A stretch of 64,000 nucleotides of DNA from Sapria himalayana (lineage: Eukaryota; Streptophyta; Magnoliopsida; Malpighiales; Rafflesiaceae): the NCBI GenBank assembly GCA_029783825.1, contig JAREIK010004338.1, positions 62,001-126,000 of the forward strand. The letters run 5' to 3'. The translations under genes were made by a program, and so were the position numbers. Positions 50,641 to 63,345 of the stretch are shown piece after piece; the first letter of the stretch is position 1; each line of letters starts with the position of its first letter. The notes below the pieces were generated by a model. That model was not told where the DNA came from. It worked only from the letters and a program-made list of their open reading frames with translations, and made no database searches.

Positions 50641-52495
50641 ATAATTCTTATACTCAATCATCCTCATAATTTATAGGGAATGCTAGCTTCTCCTATGAGG
50701 ATTAACAGTTGGATCTCGGAATGCTATCTGATGCGCTAATGCCGCTAACTATGACTCCATATAGGACATCTGCTATCGCATTGTTTTTTTAATTTCTTGC
50801 ATTTCTTCCATCAAATTAGTTATATGTTCATCATTCTTTTTCATTTTGGTCTCTATATCTACAATATGTTCATTTGTTTCCAATGCTTGTTGTTCGACCG
50901 CCTCATCCACCATTGTTGAGACAGATGAATTATAAGCATGACTGCTACAACAAAATGCCACTCCCTTAGAGCCGATTTCATACACTCGCTGCTTCTTTTG
51001 ACCTCATATTGTCTCCAAATAAATAGGATCACATTCAATTGGTTTAAGATCCATAGAACTCTCAACTTGTTGATGAGCAGCTGTCACACGTTCCTCCATT
51101 AGGTCCTAAGATAAAATAGAGATAAAAACTATTCTAGATTTACAAAAAATAAAATAAATATTTTGCATTCAAAATAGTTTCATAATGTACTGTAGTTTTA
51201 TAAAGACTAATTAATATAACAATTTCTTACTATAATCATCTAAGACTCATTGTCAACATACTGACCATCCACTTTCTTCACATACATCTTTGTGAAAATC
51301 TCATAAAAATTTGAATAACGACCCAATTCTTCAGCCTAGAATATGTTTTTATTAATTTATAAAGAAACAAATGAAAAAAAATTTAACAAAATTATTATTT
51401 CCATGCAGAGATTATAATTATTAGACTATTAAGACAACGACAATATATATATATGTTTAGAATTTTAAATTTGTATCTAATCTCGACCGTTCACAATCCT
51501 CGACTTTGAACCTCTAGTGTGTCGACATATTTATGTACCTAGTCTAGCAACCCCACTTCATCGATTTTTGCTCGGAATATATGATTTTTTATTCATATCG
51601 AGCTCCTCCCAATAATTAGGCCCCTCATGCATGTCTTCCTCGGATATAAAATCAGGTCTTTCTTTCATTTTCTTTAATTTATGGACAAAATCAAAATACC
51701 GTTGAGCAGCTTTAATCTTTCATAATGACTTTATCTTTCCATCAAATTTGGGTGGCCAAGTGCACTGATTCGTAAATAGAAAAATGACAAAAGAATTTAT
51801 ATTAACAATGAGAACATAATTATTTACTACTTTAATAATAACAAACATAAAAGTTAAGTAATTAGATACTTATTTTCAATTCTTTTATTTTTTTATTTTT
51901 ACCTGAAAGTCATTAAAATATGACTCTTTTGTCGATTTAGAAACTTTCTTCCATGAGAAAGTTTTAGCATCAGTCATTTTCTTGAAAGCCTTTGTAATTA
52001 TAGTCGAATACTTATGAGATGGAATAAAACCGTAGAAATAAATAAATAACATAGAAAATAAGCAAATCATAACAATATAAAAAAAACCACTGACAGTAAC
52101 AAAAAAAATATTTCAAGTCATTTTTACATATTTCTTTTACCACTCATCCACAATATAAATTTCTAACTTTGCATGGACTGCAGAGGAAGGCACAGCATTT
52201 GATGATGTCATTTGTATGTAAATGGGGGAATAATCTGTGTAAATTGTGGTGTAGAAGATAGAGATGGATCAAAAGTGAGAGCAAGAAGTACAATCGGTAG
52301 TGGGCTTACATCTGATAAAGGTGATAGTAGAGGTCTCAATGATAGTGATGGTGATAGAAATGGAGAGGGTGATTGTGATGTTCAAGTCAGGATATGGTGG
52401 CTATGAGATGGTACTGATTCTGCAACATGATGTAACATACTAGATGAATTTAGTTCATTTCTATGTCTAGGTCCACCTCCATCACGACCACATCA
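50640..52495 (-). pseudogene. Transposase_24-type CACTA accessory protein, decayed
   Basis: Minus-strand exon remnants, in order: GRDGGGPRHRNELNSSSML and a Ser/Pro-rich part (about 52490-52210); YSTIITKAFKKMTDAKTFSW, then KKVSKSTKESYFNDFQ (52010-51890); WPPKFDGKIKSLW, AAQRYFDFVHKLKKMKERPD and GPNYWEELD (about 51770-51600); EELGRYSNFYEIFTKMYVKK and DLMEERVTAAHQQVES (51350-51060); and a C-terminal part at 50985-50773 with RVYEIGSKGVA and a heptad-like helix (HIVDIETKMKKNDEHITNLM), a probable coiled coil. This is the order expected for Transposase_24 proteins beside tnp2. Stops and a lost start show it is inactive. It is the counterpart of 5240-7003. Confidence 0.75.
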
Positions 52496-52574
52496 TTTAA
52501 GCATCATATGTTATACAAAATAAAACAAAGAAAATAAAATAGAAATATGATGAACAAGCATGCATTTACGAATA

Positions 52575-55500
52575 AAACACACTAATAGATAAAAATTGAT
52601 CATCTTCAATTTCTATTGTGCCACAAATTGAGTCACATAAATTTTATAGATCTTCATCTATATTCAAAGGCTTAATATTATTTATGTCATCTTCCTGGAA
52701 TGTCGGTGCAATTTATAAGTTTGCACTTCTTTGTTGGGTTGTTGATACTTCAAATTTTGATCAAGCTTTGATCTTGCAAATCACCCACCAATCTTTCTTT
52801 TCAACAGATAAACTCGGATATATACAATAATATGCCTAAGCAGCTTGAACTGCCATAATAAATATCTCATATCGATTAAATCCGGGTTTATGGTTAAAAT
52901 CCACTAGCTTATAATCCGAATGAATCTTTGTGCCTACATTTGGTGTAGGATCAAACCACGCACTCTTAAATAATACAATCCTGTTATTTTCGAGTCTAGG
53001 ATACTCCAACTCAATAACTTCTTTGAGTTGACCATAATAATCAATCTCATCTGCACTATATCCCACGCCTTTAATGCATACACCAATATTCAATGTTATT
53101 TTAGAAGAACCATGTCTGATTATGTAAAATTTATATCCATTAACAAAATACTCAGGATAGGTTGTCACATATCTAAATAGGTCTTTACTTAGATTCTGAA
53201 TAACAATATTTGAATCTCCATTTGAAGGATCAATTGTTTGTGACATAAATTAAATAATTTATATTAACAAATAAAAGATAATAATAAATTAAATAATTAA
53301 AAATTTAAAACTTAATAATTCTCACATAATTTTTGAACCAATTCACAAATTTAGTTTCTAGCATATATTCGACATCATTGCTGAAAATTGCTGGTTGCAT
53401 ATATTTTAACTGTGCAACATAAATACTGCACAAATATAAAAAGAGAAAGAAAAAATATATATCAATTTTTAATAATTCCTATCAAAGATAAAATTAAACT
53501 ATGATTAAACATGCAACTATTTTGTGTATACATACTCAATGTATGGTGCAACCTCCTCAAAATTAAGTAAAACATAACTTTGGGTTGCTTTGTACTCTTT
53601 ATCTGTCATAAAAATTTTCATTGCTCTTCCAAATGCTCTTCTAGGGTGCTTGAAGATAGATAATTTATCCACGGAATCATCTTCCACCATCACATGACCT
53701 TTATAATTCTGTGGCAGATTTTTATTCTTTGTATTAACATGATCATCAAAATAATAAGAATAAAATGATGATGCTTCTTCTACTAAATATGTATTGCAAA
53801 TTGAACCTTCAAGTTTTGCCTTGTTTCTAAGATTCAATTTCAACTTACGAAGATAACTACAACCATAATGTTCGGTTTCAATTTGATTAAATTACAATAT
53901 TACTTAAAGTAATAATAAAACACAACAAATTATATGTAATTACCTTTCAAAAGGATACATCCTCATGAATTTAACTGGCCCTACAATCATTTCTTCACAT
54001 GCCAAATGGACTGGCAAATGCTCAATTTAGTCAAAAAAAACTCGGTGGGAATACCCGTTCAAGCTTACAAATAATAAGTGGGATGTCATTCTCCAGCCTC
54101 ACCATGTCATCTATTTTGATTGTGGTTGCAGTTAGCTGTTTGAAAAACAAACTTAGTTCTGTAAGGACCTTCCAAACACTTAGTGGAAGTAATTCACACA
54201 ATACAATTGGTATTAATCTCTACATAAATACATGATAGTCATGACTTTTCATTCCAAATAACTTAAGATTCTTCATATCCACACCTCTATCCATATTTGA
54301 CACATATCCATTAAGGAATTTCAAATTTTTAACCCATTCACACAATATCTATCTTGCCTTCTTATCAAGTGGGTAGCAAGCTCTAGAAAATTTTTCTGCT
54401 TCCTCATTCAGTTTTAATTCATAACACCGATAGTAATCATTCAACTCTTGTCTTGATTTTAAAGTGTCTTTTGTCTTTCTGTCTACATTGAGGATAGTAT
54501 TGAAAACATTGTCAAAAAACTTTTTTAAATATGCATTACATCTAAGTTATGCCGAATTAAATTGGACTTTCAATAGGGCAAGTCCCAAAATATACTACGC
54601 TTCCTCCAGCCAAATAATTTGCCTATCGGTCCATTACTTCTAGTAGCATCATTTCCATTTACCTTCTTAAAACCAAAACTATGAATCTCTGTAATAATTT
54701 TATCTCCTAAACAAACCACTGGTGCAACTATCATTACAGTTTTATTTTTTCGAAATGTAGTTCTATTTCTTCGAAATGAATGATTCATAGGTAGAAACTT
54801 ACAATGGTTATCAAACCATGACTATTTATCACTAAATTTAAGGGTAAATGCATCAAAATTTGTCATGCAATATGGTCATGCGAATCATCCTGTTGTACTC
54901 CAGCTAGACAACATTGAATATGAATGAAAGTTATATAGCGTCCACATAAGGGCTACCCACATAATGAAATTTTGCATTTTTGAGATATAATATGTATTCA
55001 TGCCAACATCCCATAAATGATTTAACTCTGCAATAAAAGATTGTAAGAAAACATCCAGTGTGTCTTTCGAATTTTTTGGCCTTTGAACCAATATTTACAA
55101 AAACATATATTACTCCTTCATACACAACCATGGAGGCAAGTTATAAGGTGTCACTATCACTCACCATGTTGAATGTTGTCCAGATTAGCCAAATGGCTGA
55201 AATCTATCACTGTAGAGATCCAATCTCACATCTCGAATTTCTGCTGCAAAATCTTGATGTATATAATACAAATGCTTCCAAGCAGGTAAATCTGATGAAT
55301 GACACATTACCCCTTCTTCAATCTCATGCTCGGAATTCCACCTCATATCATTTGCTGTAGAATTTGATGTATATAGTCTTTGTAATCGAGGAATTATTGG
55401 AAAATAATACATCTTCTTAAAGACAACCTTTACTATTTTTTGCGTATCTACAACATGAGGTGCCTTCCTAAATCGAGGATGGTCAAAAAACTTACAGCTA

Positions 55501-56210
55501 ATTAAATCACTATCACCGCCCCAATATAACATGCATCCATTTAAACAACAATCAATTTTTTCCACTAGTAGACCCATTCCTCGGAGTAACTTCTTAGTGT
55601 TGTAAAAGTTGTTATTGATCAAATTATTATTCGGAATAATTTCCTTCATCAGTTCTCTCACCTGATCAAAAAATTTTTTAGACATGATTTTCTGACTTAA
55701 TGCTCATTAGTCGAGCCACAAGTGACAATTGCGAATGTGTTTTACAACTAGGCTACAACTCTTTATATGCAGCTTTAAGCATTTCATAAAATTTTTGAGC
55801 TTCCGGATTAGGTTGTTCATTCATGTAATCCATATTGAAGTCAGCACCAGCAGCTTCCATGATCATTCTATTGTATGTGTTTTATGATTCTTCACCACAA
55901 GCAAATGATTCAATGCCCTCATTTTGGTTAGCATTCAAAGCCATTTTACATTCCTAATGATAAATCCAAACAAAATAATTTGGCACAAAGCCATATTTTG
56001 CCAATTGATATATTATAGTGTTTTCATCATGAAAAGGGATATTTCGACACTTTCGATGATTACATGGACACTTAATTTTTTCTCCATCCATCAATCTCGA
56101 TTGAATACATGCAACATTGATTAAACTTTCAAGCCTAATAAAAAATCTTTATTCAAAAAATCCATTAATAACCCTTCTGTACATCTACTAATGATTTGAG
56201 CTAATTTTGC
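52575..56210 (-). pseudogene. tnp2 CACTA transposase with DUF4218 and DUF4216 segments, decayed
   Basis: Minus strand, nearly complete in order. N-terminal exon: DGEKIKCPC and YGFVPNYFVWIYH (56110-55960). tnp2 core: LLRGMGLLVEKIDCC, CMLYWGGDSDLISCKFFDHP, PIIPRLQRLY, MRWNSEHEIEEGVMCHSSD and VRLDLYSDRFQPFG (55685-55185); DVFLQSFIAELNHLWDVGM, ALMWTLYNFHSYSMLSSWST, MNHSFRRNRTTFRKNK and RKRSIFWDLPY (to 54570); LIRHNLDVMHI; GMKSHDYHVFM*RLIPI. DUF4218: IPLIICKLERVFPPSF and EHLPVHLACEEMI (about 54000), then KAKLEGSICNTYLVEEASSF (53843-53517). DUF4216: VNGYKFYIIRHGSSK, YYGQLKEVIELEYP and HKPGFNRYEIFIM (53246-52836). Stops and frameshifts occur in several exons, so it cannot make active transposase. 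The protein would normally bind and cut the CACTA termini. Confidence 0.88.
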
Positions 56211-56496
56211 CATGTTTTATTTACAAAAAATAATGCCCAATCATTATTATAAATAAAATATTCTATTACTTCAAAATATACAAAAAATAAAATAAAATTA
56301 CTTACATATGAATATTTAAAATTTAAATATCATGAATATTGAGGCAATGCATTTGCAAAATCTACATTAATAGATAACATAAATTTAGTATGATAAAGAT
56401 TAATACATATCATAGTTTACTAGATAAATGGTGAAAAGTATGATAATGGACAAGAAATGAAAGCAAAAAAAAATACATTTAATGTTTGAAGGAGGA

Positions 56497-56533
<37 letters not shown>

Positions 56534-56820
56534 GGTGGTGAGAGAGAGGGGCAGAGAAATGGGGAGAAGGTGGGAAAGAGAGAAAGAGTAGAGAGAGAAG
56601 GAGGGAGGGAGAGGGGGAGAGAAATTGTTAAAGGGAGAGAGAGGGAAAGAGAGAGAGAGGAAGAGAGAGGGCGAGAGAATAAACAAGTAAGGAGAGCGAT
56701 AAAGAAAATAACAAGAGAGAGATTGTGATGCATAAAGAAAAAGAGGAATAAAGTGACACGAAGAATTAGAGACGGAGATAGAAAGTCACATAGAGAGTTC
56801 AGTGTTAGAATGAAAAATTA
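56211..56820. repeat. GA-rich (minus CT-rich) low-complexity tract upstream of tnp2
   Basis: After AT-rich sequence, 56490-56740 is almost pure purine on the plus strand: (GA)n at about 56500-56530, then GAGAGGG/AAAGAGAG variants. It lies 5' of the tnp2 remnant on the coding strand. Open frames of Ser/Leu/Pro on the minus strand are low-complexity artefacts. A promoter role is possible but not shown. Confidence 0.7.
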
Positions 56821-57065
56821 TATAAAAGAAAATAAAATTTCTTCAGTATAAACCTATCAAATATTACAACTTTTGTAATACATAAGTTCATATTTGAGCC
56901 ATAGGCCTAAGGTCCAGAATTAGGTAAGAGTATGACCCTTATTTGTATTATACCAAGTATGAGCCTAATCAACGTACACTCTCATTCTACGTGCTTACAT
57001 ATTGTTGATATTATATCTTATGCCATTTAATTTCAAATTAGTTCAACATATTAATATTATCCCAT
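56821..57065. repeat. Conserved block shared with element 1 (10790-11030)
   Basis: cctatcaaatatta, acataagttcatat, gagcc(t/a), TATGAGC, cgtgcttacatattgttgat and atataattatat occur in the same order in both elements. In element 1 this block sits directly after sequence equivalent to 50440, which defines the other breakpoint of its internal deletion. Confidence 0.8.
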
Positions 57066-57069
57066 ATAT

Positions 57070-58375
57070 AATTATATGTTAGGATACATATAGTAATTGT
57101 AGTTATAAATAGTTACATATAGTTAAACATATAATTATATATAGATATATGCATACAAGTAGCTATAAGTAAATATAAATAAATGTATACAAAGTTATAA
57201 ATAATTATATAGATTTAAAAATATGTATACATAATTAAAAATAAAGTTATATTTATTTATATAGAGTTATTTATGGTTATAAGAATATTTATATATAATT
57301 ATACACATATAGTTAAACAATGTGTTGTATGTTTATATATATATATAATTATAAATATTGTTACATGTAGTTAGAGATATAGTTACACGTATAGTTAAAC
57401 TTATATTTATACATGTATGCATATATATTTGTCCATATAATTTCATTTACCTATACATATAGTTATTTATAGGTATGGATATACTAAAATACATTTTTAT
57501 ACTAATATATAAAAATGTATATTAAATATATGTTGTTTATTATATATTTAAATAATAGTTATACATTAATATTTTAATTTATGTATAGTTATATGTTATT
57601 ATACATATAATATATATAGTTATAAAAAATTATATATCGTTAAACATTTAGTTATATATATATTCAAATGAGTAGTTATATTTAGTTATACATAAATATA
57701 TACAAAGTTATAAACAAGTATATAGATTTACATATATGTATACATATATGTATAAATAGTTTAAAACATAGTTATAAAATTTTATTTAGTTTTACAAATT
57801 TTTATATATAGTTATACACATATAATTAAATATGATGTTGTATGTTATTATACATGTAATTATAAATATAGGTACATGTGATTATACATATAGTTACACA
57901 TATAGTTAAACTTATATTTATACATGTATGTATATATATCTGTTCATATAATTTCATATATTTATCCACATAGTTATGTATAGGTATAGATATATTAAAT
58001 ACATTTTTGAATACTAATATATACAAATGTATATTAAATATTAGTTGTAAATTATATAATTAAATATAGTTATGTATAAAGCTTTTATAGTAATACATAT
58101 AATAAGATACAATATTTTATAGTTATATGTTATTATACATATAGTATATATAACTATAAATATTTTTATATATTTAAACATATAGTTATATATAGACATA
58201 TTCATACAAATAGTTATACATAAATATATAATGTTATAAATAAATATATAGATTTACATATATGTATACATATTTATAAATATAGTTATATTTTAATTAT
58301 ATAGAGTATTATAAAGTTATACAATTATTTATATATAGTTATATAACTATTAATATATAGTCATACAACTTTAAC
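57070..58375. repeat. AT-rich tandem repeat of about 530 bp (ATAGTTATA family) in element 2
   Basis: About two and a half copies of the unit seen at 11040-14150. The anchor ttaaacat followed by an a-t-rich tatatag stretch lies near 57122, 57642 and 58187, giving periods of about 520-545 bp. The segment near 58121-58155 preserves the site that is interrupted by the ARF1 retrocopy in element 1. Confidence 0.7.
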
Positions 58376-58544
58376 AAATATCTAAATATGGCCAGCAATG
58401 ATGTATAGAGAGAGAAAAAAAATACTATATTTCTACAAGTTTCCACATGAGCAGGAAGTTACTTTGAATGGCCATTTACTACTACTTCTATAGCGAAGAG
58501 ATGTTCTGCTAAAGCATCATAAAATTTTTCAAATATCTGCATGT

Positions 58545-58584
<40 letters not shown>

Positions 58585-59780
58585 ATAAAAAAATATGAAG
58601 ATTAATACTTATCTAGTATTCCCATAAAAAATAAAAACAACTTAATAAAATAAATAAAAACTCACAAATAATTTAATATTAAGAATAAAAATTATAAAAT
58701 GACATTATCATTTATTAAATAAAATAAAAATTAACTTATAAATACAAAAAGGAACTATAAATACTTTTAATCTATATGAATCATCTCATCCTAGTATCTC
58801 ATGATAAAAAATATAAAAATACAATATAATTCTCAATACTTTTGAAATTTTTATTTTTATTTACAACTTATTAATGTTCTTTATAATTAATTTTGTTGTA
58901 TTGTTATGATATGTTACTATTTTTTTTATTATATTGTATTGATGTTATTGAAATTATAATAATTTATATTTATTTTATTAAGATATGAAATAATATTTAA
59001 TAATATATGTTATGTACTAAAAATTAATTAGTAAATATGTTTATATCATATTAAACTATAAAAGAGTACTCACATAAAAGAGTACTCACATATATTAGCT
59101 AGTACAATAAATTAATGTTTCATTAATGATATATATATTTCCATAATCTTCTCATATTTTCTTATATTCTTTGTTACTATTTATTACAAGATACATCTGC
59201 CACAAATTTTGTGAAACATGAAACTTAGATTCAAGCTTGTAGGTTACAACTAAAAGTTATGGTACTCAACTAATAACTAGAAAGTTCAACTAACAATTAC
59301 TACTCGTATTTATTAGTTTTTTAAATTGTTTAAAATAAACATATTGTAGCACAGATAAAGTACCATGTGTTAAACGATGATGTTATTAACATGGCACGAT
59401 AAAGGGTGTCCTAACGAATGTTGTCGTAAGAATAATACTCTTTTATGGCATGAATTTCATCAATGTTACAGAGATACCCAAGCTCTTCATAATTCACAGT
59501 TGTTAATGGTATAAATTATAGTTAATAGAAATTTGGTAGAAGTTGAATTGTTAGAGTAATAATAAACTACATTGATATACCTAAAATAATAAATCAAAGT
59601 TGATAAAACTTTTTTTGTTAGAGAAAAATATATTATGTTGCATGACATTGTGGGGATTATAAACATTAAAAATTTCTAAATATTTTTAATAGTTTTTTAT
59701 CCTCTATCTAAATCAAAAATGTTATAGATTTAAAATATTATACTTTTTTTATCTACCTACCCTTCTCCCAAACTCAACCC
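58376..59780. other. Element 2 right-side AT-rich sequence, no gene seen
   Basis: Begins with a relic of the unit tail (acaactttaacaaatatcta, then ggccagcaatgatg), then a (TA)n tract at about 58549-58581 and AT-rich sequence up to the right terminus. No coding similarity recognised. Confidence 0.5.
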
Positions 59781-59784
59781 GAAA

Positions 59785-59884
59785 TCATTAATCCCTTACT
59801 ATTCCCCAGCTAACTCCTTATAATTTAGCTAGGGATTGATCCCTAGCTAAAATTCACTAGCTAAATCGATATTTTCTTGTAGTG
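59785..59884. repeat. Element 2 right subterminal and terminal repeat
   Basis: AATTTAGCTAGGGATTGAT, CCCTAGCTAAAATTCAC and TAGCTAAATCGATATTTTC lead into the terminus TTGTAGTG. The words are the inverted counterpart of those at 46329-46810. Confidence 0.8.
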
Positions 59885-60542
59885 ATAGGATATATATCAA
59901 AATATTATAATATAACAAGAGGCAAAAATAGTATCAAATATTTTTGAAATCATTGAGAATGTATCAATAATATTGATGATATCTATCATATTCAAGCTAC
60001 TTCAAACTTTATCAAATTATATCAAATATAATCTATTTCTATAAAAGAGTCTATGTTATTTTAGAAAAATATTAGTTGTCTTTGAATCAATATCATCAGA
60101 TAATATTGAAAAGCATTGTATATTGTTAAATATTATTATATAGCTTCTAAAAATATTATTCTATTTAATGAGCATGTTTGATAACTGATTTGTTTTGACT
60201 CTCTTTGATACACATTGAGTATTGTCGTATATTATCAAGAGGAAAGAACACAAACAACATGGAAAATCTAACTTATGGATAAGTATTGAAATTTTCTAAG
60301 TATCATCTAATATCTATATAAATCTCATAATTATTAATATTGGATATACATCAATCAAAATAAAATCATTGTTTAAACAAACTTTTCACATAATTATAAA
60401 TATTAAGAAAATTAGTAGAAAATCCATTGATATACATTAAAAATCATTTATTTTCATGAAGGAATTATTTGTGATGATTATTTATGAAAACATAGTGTGC
60501 CTCATGGTATAATAAGTGAGAAATTGTGATTAGGGTCTTGTA

Positions 60543-60573
<31 letters not shown>

Positions 60574-61297
60574 GAGTGAGTGAGTGTGAGTGTGTGTGTG
60601 TGTGTGTGTAGGAAGCTCGGATATTAATAACTAGTATTGAAATATGACCCAATCCCAAAACTAGTGGGTTTATTATGGTGATTTCAAATTTATAATTATG
60701 ATGTATAAATAGTTTTTCTATATTTATGAACCTTTACTATTTTAGAGTGGAATTAAATAAATAGTGCACATGTATACACAAAAGTTGCCCACATTGATAA
60801 TGAAAAGTAGAGGTCGATGAAAATAATTTTATAGTATATTCATAGATGTAATGTACAGTGCACACCATGCATCATCACAAATAATTATACTTAGATACTC
60901 ATTGCTTAAATCAAATACCACATAATACAAAACATAAATCATAAAAATCATATTTTGATTTAACCATTCATATGCGAAGTAAATTAAAATAGAAAATACC
61001 TGGATTACTTAAGTATTTTCAGAAGAAATTAGAGAAAAAACAATGCTTCATACTAAGAACACCATGAGCAATATCGCATGCTCCACATCGAGCACATCTC
61101 AAGTAAAAAACATTAGCAACACTATATATGCACTCATTGAGTTTTTCATCAATTTTAATTTTGCATAAATTTAAATGCTAATTCTAGTATATATTTATAT
61201 ATAGTGTTGTATATATATAATCATTGTTACATGTTACATCATATATATATATATACATACTATTGTAATATATTATAGCAGCAACATGTTACCATCA

Positions 61298-61335
<38 letters not shown>

Positions 61336-62949
61336 GAAGTAGTAATATGTTATATGTATATGGATGATAATAAATAGGCATTAATCAATGATGAAGATTA
61401 CTACCCAGTAATCAACAGTACACCATATGCAGATGATCTGAAAATAAGATGTATGATATAGGTATTAATACAATCAATAAAAAAGAAGATAAAATATTAT
61501 ACTAATAGATTCTTGTAAGTCTTTCTATTATGCCTAGTCGCATTTCATTTGAAACAAAACATAGCCTATTTATTCATAAATTGAGATTCAAGGTATTTAG
61601 AATGAGGAGCGTATAATGAGAAATAAATGATTTCATACCCAATACATAGTATCTTTACAAATTAATGGCATGCTATTCATCTTAATACTTGATTATGATC
61701 AGAAATATATCAACTCTTGGTTGGAAAATTTATATCAATCACCTAAATCATGGATTGACCAATCAATTGTAATGTTGCACGTGCATTCTCACTTAGGATA
61801 CCCAACATTTACTAATTTCTACATGTGCACTTTCTATTCATGTTGTTAAATGTAATATAAGGTTGACTAGTGCAAACTCTAAAAACAACATTCATCTATA
61901 AATTTTGACTTTTGGAAATGTTATGTATTAACTACTCTTCCTTATGTTTAATTAGAAATTTACATGCCCAATGATGATGTTCAATACAAAGTTAAGAATT
62001 GAAGGACTCAATCAAATTATTTTTTGTTTTATCTCATATTTTTTTGGGAACTCAGACATTGATCAGTATTTTGGCTCATGTTATTTAACCCATGTTATTA
62101 GATTTTTCTTAAATTTTGTTAGGTCTTTCAATGACAAATTATAACCATTATTCAACCTAATAAATACAAGACTATCAATGGATTAGTATTCTAGTTCATG
62201 TGTATTATATTTAACAAAAATACTAATAAAATATTAATTTAAGTGCCAATAGTAATAAACAAAATTTTTTAGACCAATTAGTCAAGGAATGATATGAATA
62301 AGTGTTGGGTGCCTATTGAAATAATGATGATATGTGACTATTAGATATAATGATGATATCTTTTTCACCGACAACCCTTTTCATGTTTTCTAAAAACAAA
62401 GTCAATTATTATAATTTTTTGAGCTCTTCACACATAATACTAAAGGGAAACATATAATTATTAGCTTCATATGAGATTCTAGATAAAATGGTCTCGCCAT
62501 AAAAGTAATCATATGCAACATTTTGATAGTTATATTTGGCCAACAACCCTTAGATAGATATATAATATACATCAAAAAGTTCCTCTAAATGACTAGTAAA
62601 TGAATGGGGCAACTCAACAATAGTTGTTGTGCATGTTTTAACAACTTAACCAGTAGTAATATATAATAATTGCATTGAAAGTTCAAATATACACTTCGTC
62701 AACTTATCTTTAGCATGTCATAATTAATTATAGGATAAGCATAAGTATAAGCAGAACACAAAATCTGACAAAATCTGATCAATTCTGTACATATTTGTTT
62801 AGGTTGATACTCAAGAATTATCTGATGAAATTATTAAAGTGAACAGATGCCATATTAGGTTAGACTCTAGACTTGGATTAAGTTAGAACCTCCTAACTAA
62901 GGACATTAGGTATTCAATATTATGAAAAAAAATAGAATATAAATGCTTA
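59885..62949. other. AT-rich intergenic DNA, no gene seen
   Basis: No coding or RNA gene recognised. It contains (TA)n at 60541-60568 next to a GTGAGTGTG/(GT)n run at 60575-60610 and a (TG)n run at 61302-61333. There is no clear similarity to the equivalent interval of the first copy (14150-16690). Confidence 0.5.
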
Positions 62950-63285
62950 CACGTTGATTAAACAATCCAGGATAATCGATGAAGAATAAATGTATAAACG
63001 TACATCAAATCAATATAAAATTAAAACTTAAACCTCGAATTAATTTTAGTTGTATCAGCATCGAGAGATAGATGGAATACGAAGGACTTTGGTTCACGTG
63101 TTAGAGATGCTTCAAGAGATGAAATGCAGAGGACTTCAATTCATGTGTTAGAGATGTGTCGAGAGATAGATAGAGTGCAAAGGACTTTGGTTCAATCGTT
63201 AGAGTCTTAGAGATGTGTCGAGTTGAGAGAGAGAATGTATATTTTAGAAAAATATTTATATTTTTAAATATTAAAACATTAAATA

Positions 63286-63345
<60 letters not shown>

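Larger units (their letters stand above)
46329..59884 (-). mobile_element. CACTA element 2: apparently end-to-end 13.6-kb element with decayed genes
   Basis: The left end is CACTAGAAGAAAAATCC (46329) and the right end is ATATTTTCTTGTAGTG (to 59884), whose complement CACTACAAGAAAATAT matches the left end. Both ends carry the same subterminal words (AGCTAGGGA, CCCTAGCTAAA; TTAGCTAGGGATTGATCCCT near 59824). Inside are three tandem units of about 1.1-1.2 kb, Transposase_24 and tnp2 genes on the minus strand, a GA-rich tract and 550-bp AT-rich repeats. Flanking triplets are AAA and ATA, so a perfect 3-bp duplication is not seen. The left flank is satellite and the right flank is not, so the insertion history is unclear. 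Both genes are broken, so the element is non-autonomous today. Confidence 0.8.

Noticed and set aside
56420..56733. Ser/Leu/Pro-rich minus-strand frames
   Set aside because: Produced by the GA/CT-rich tract; no domain.
61410..61450. Possible YADD reverse-transcriptase motif (plus strand reads PYADDLKI)
   Set aside because: No RT similarity on either side and a stop soon after; probably chance.
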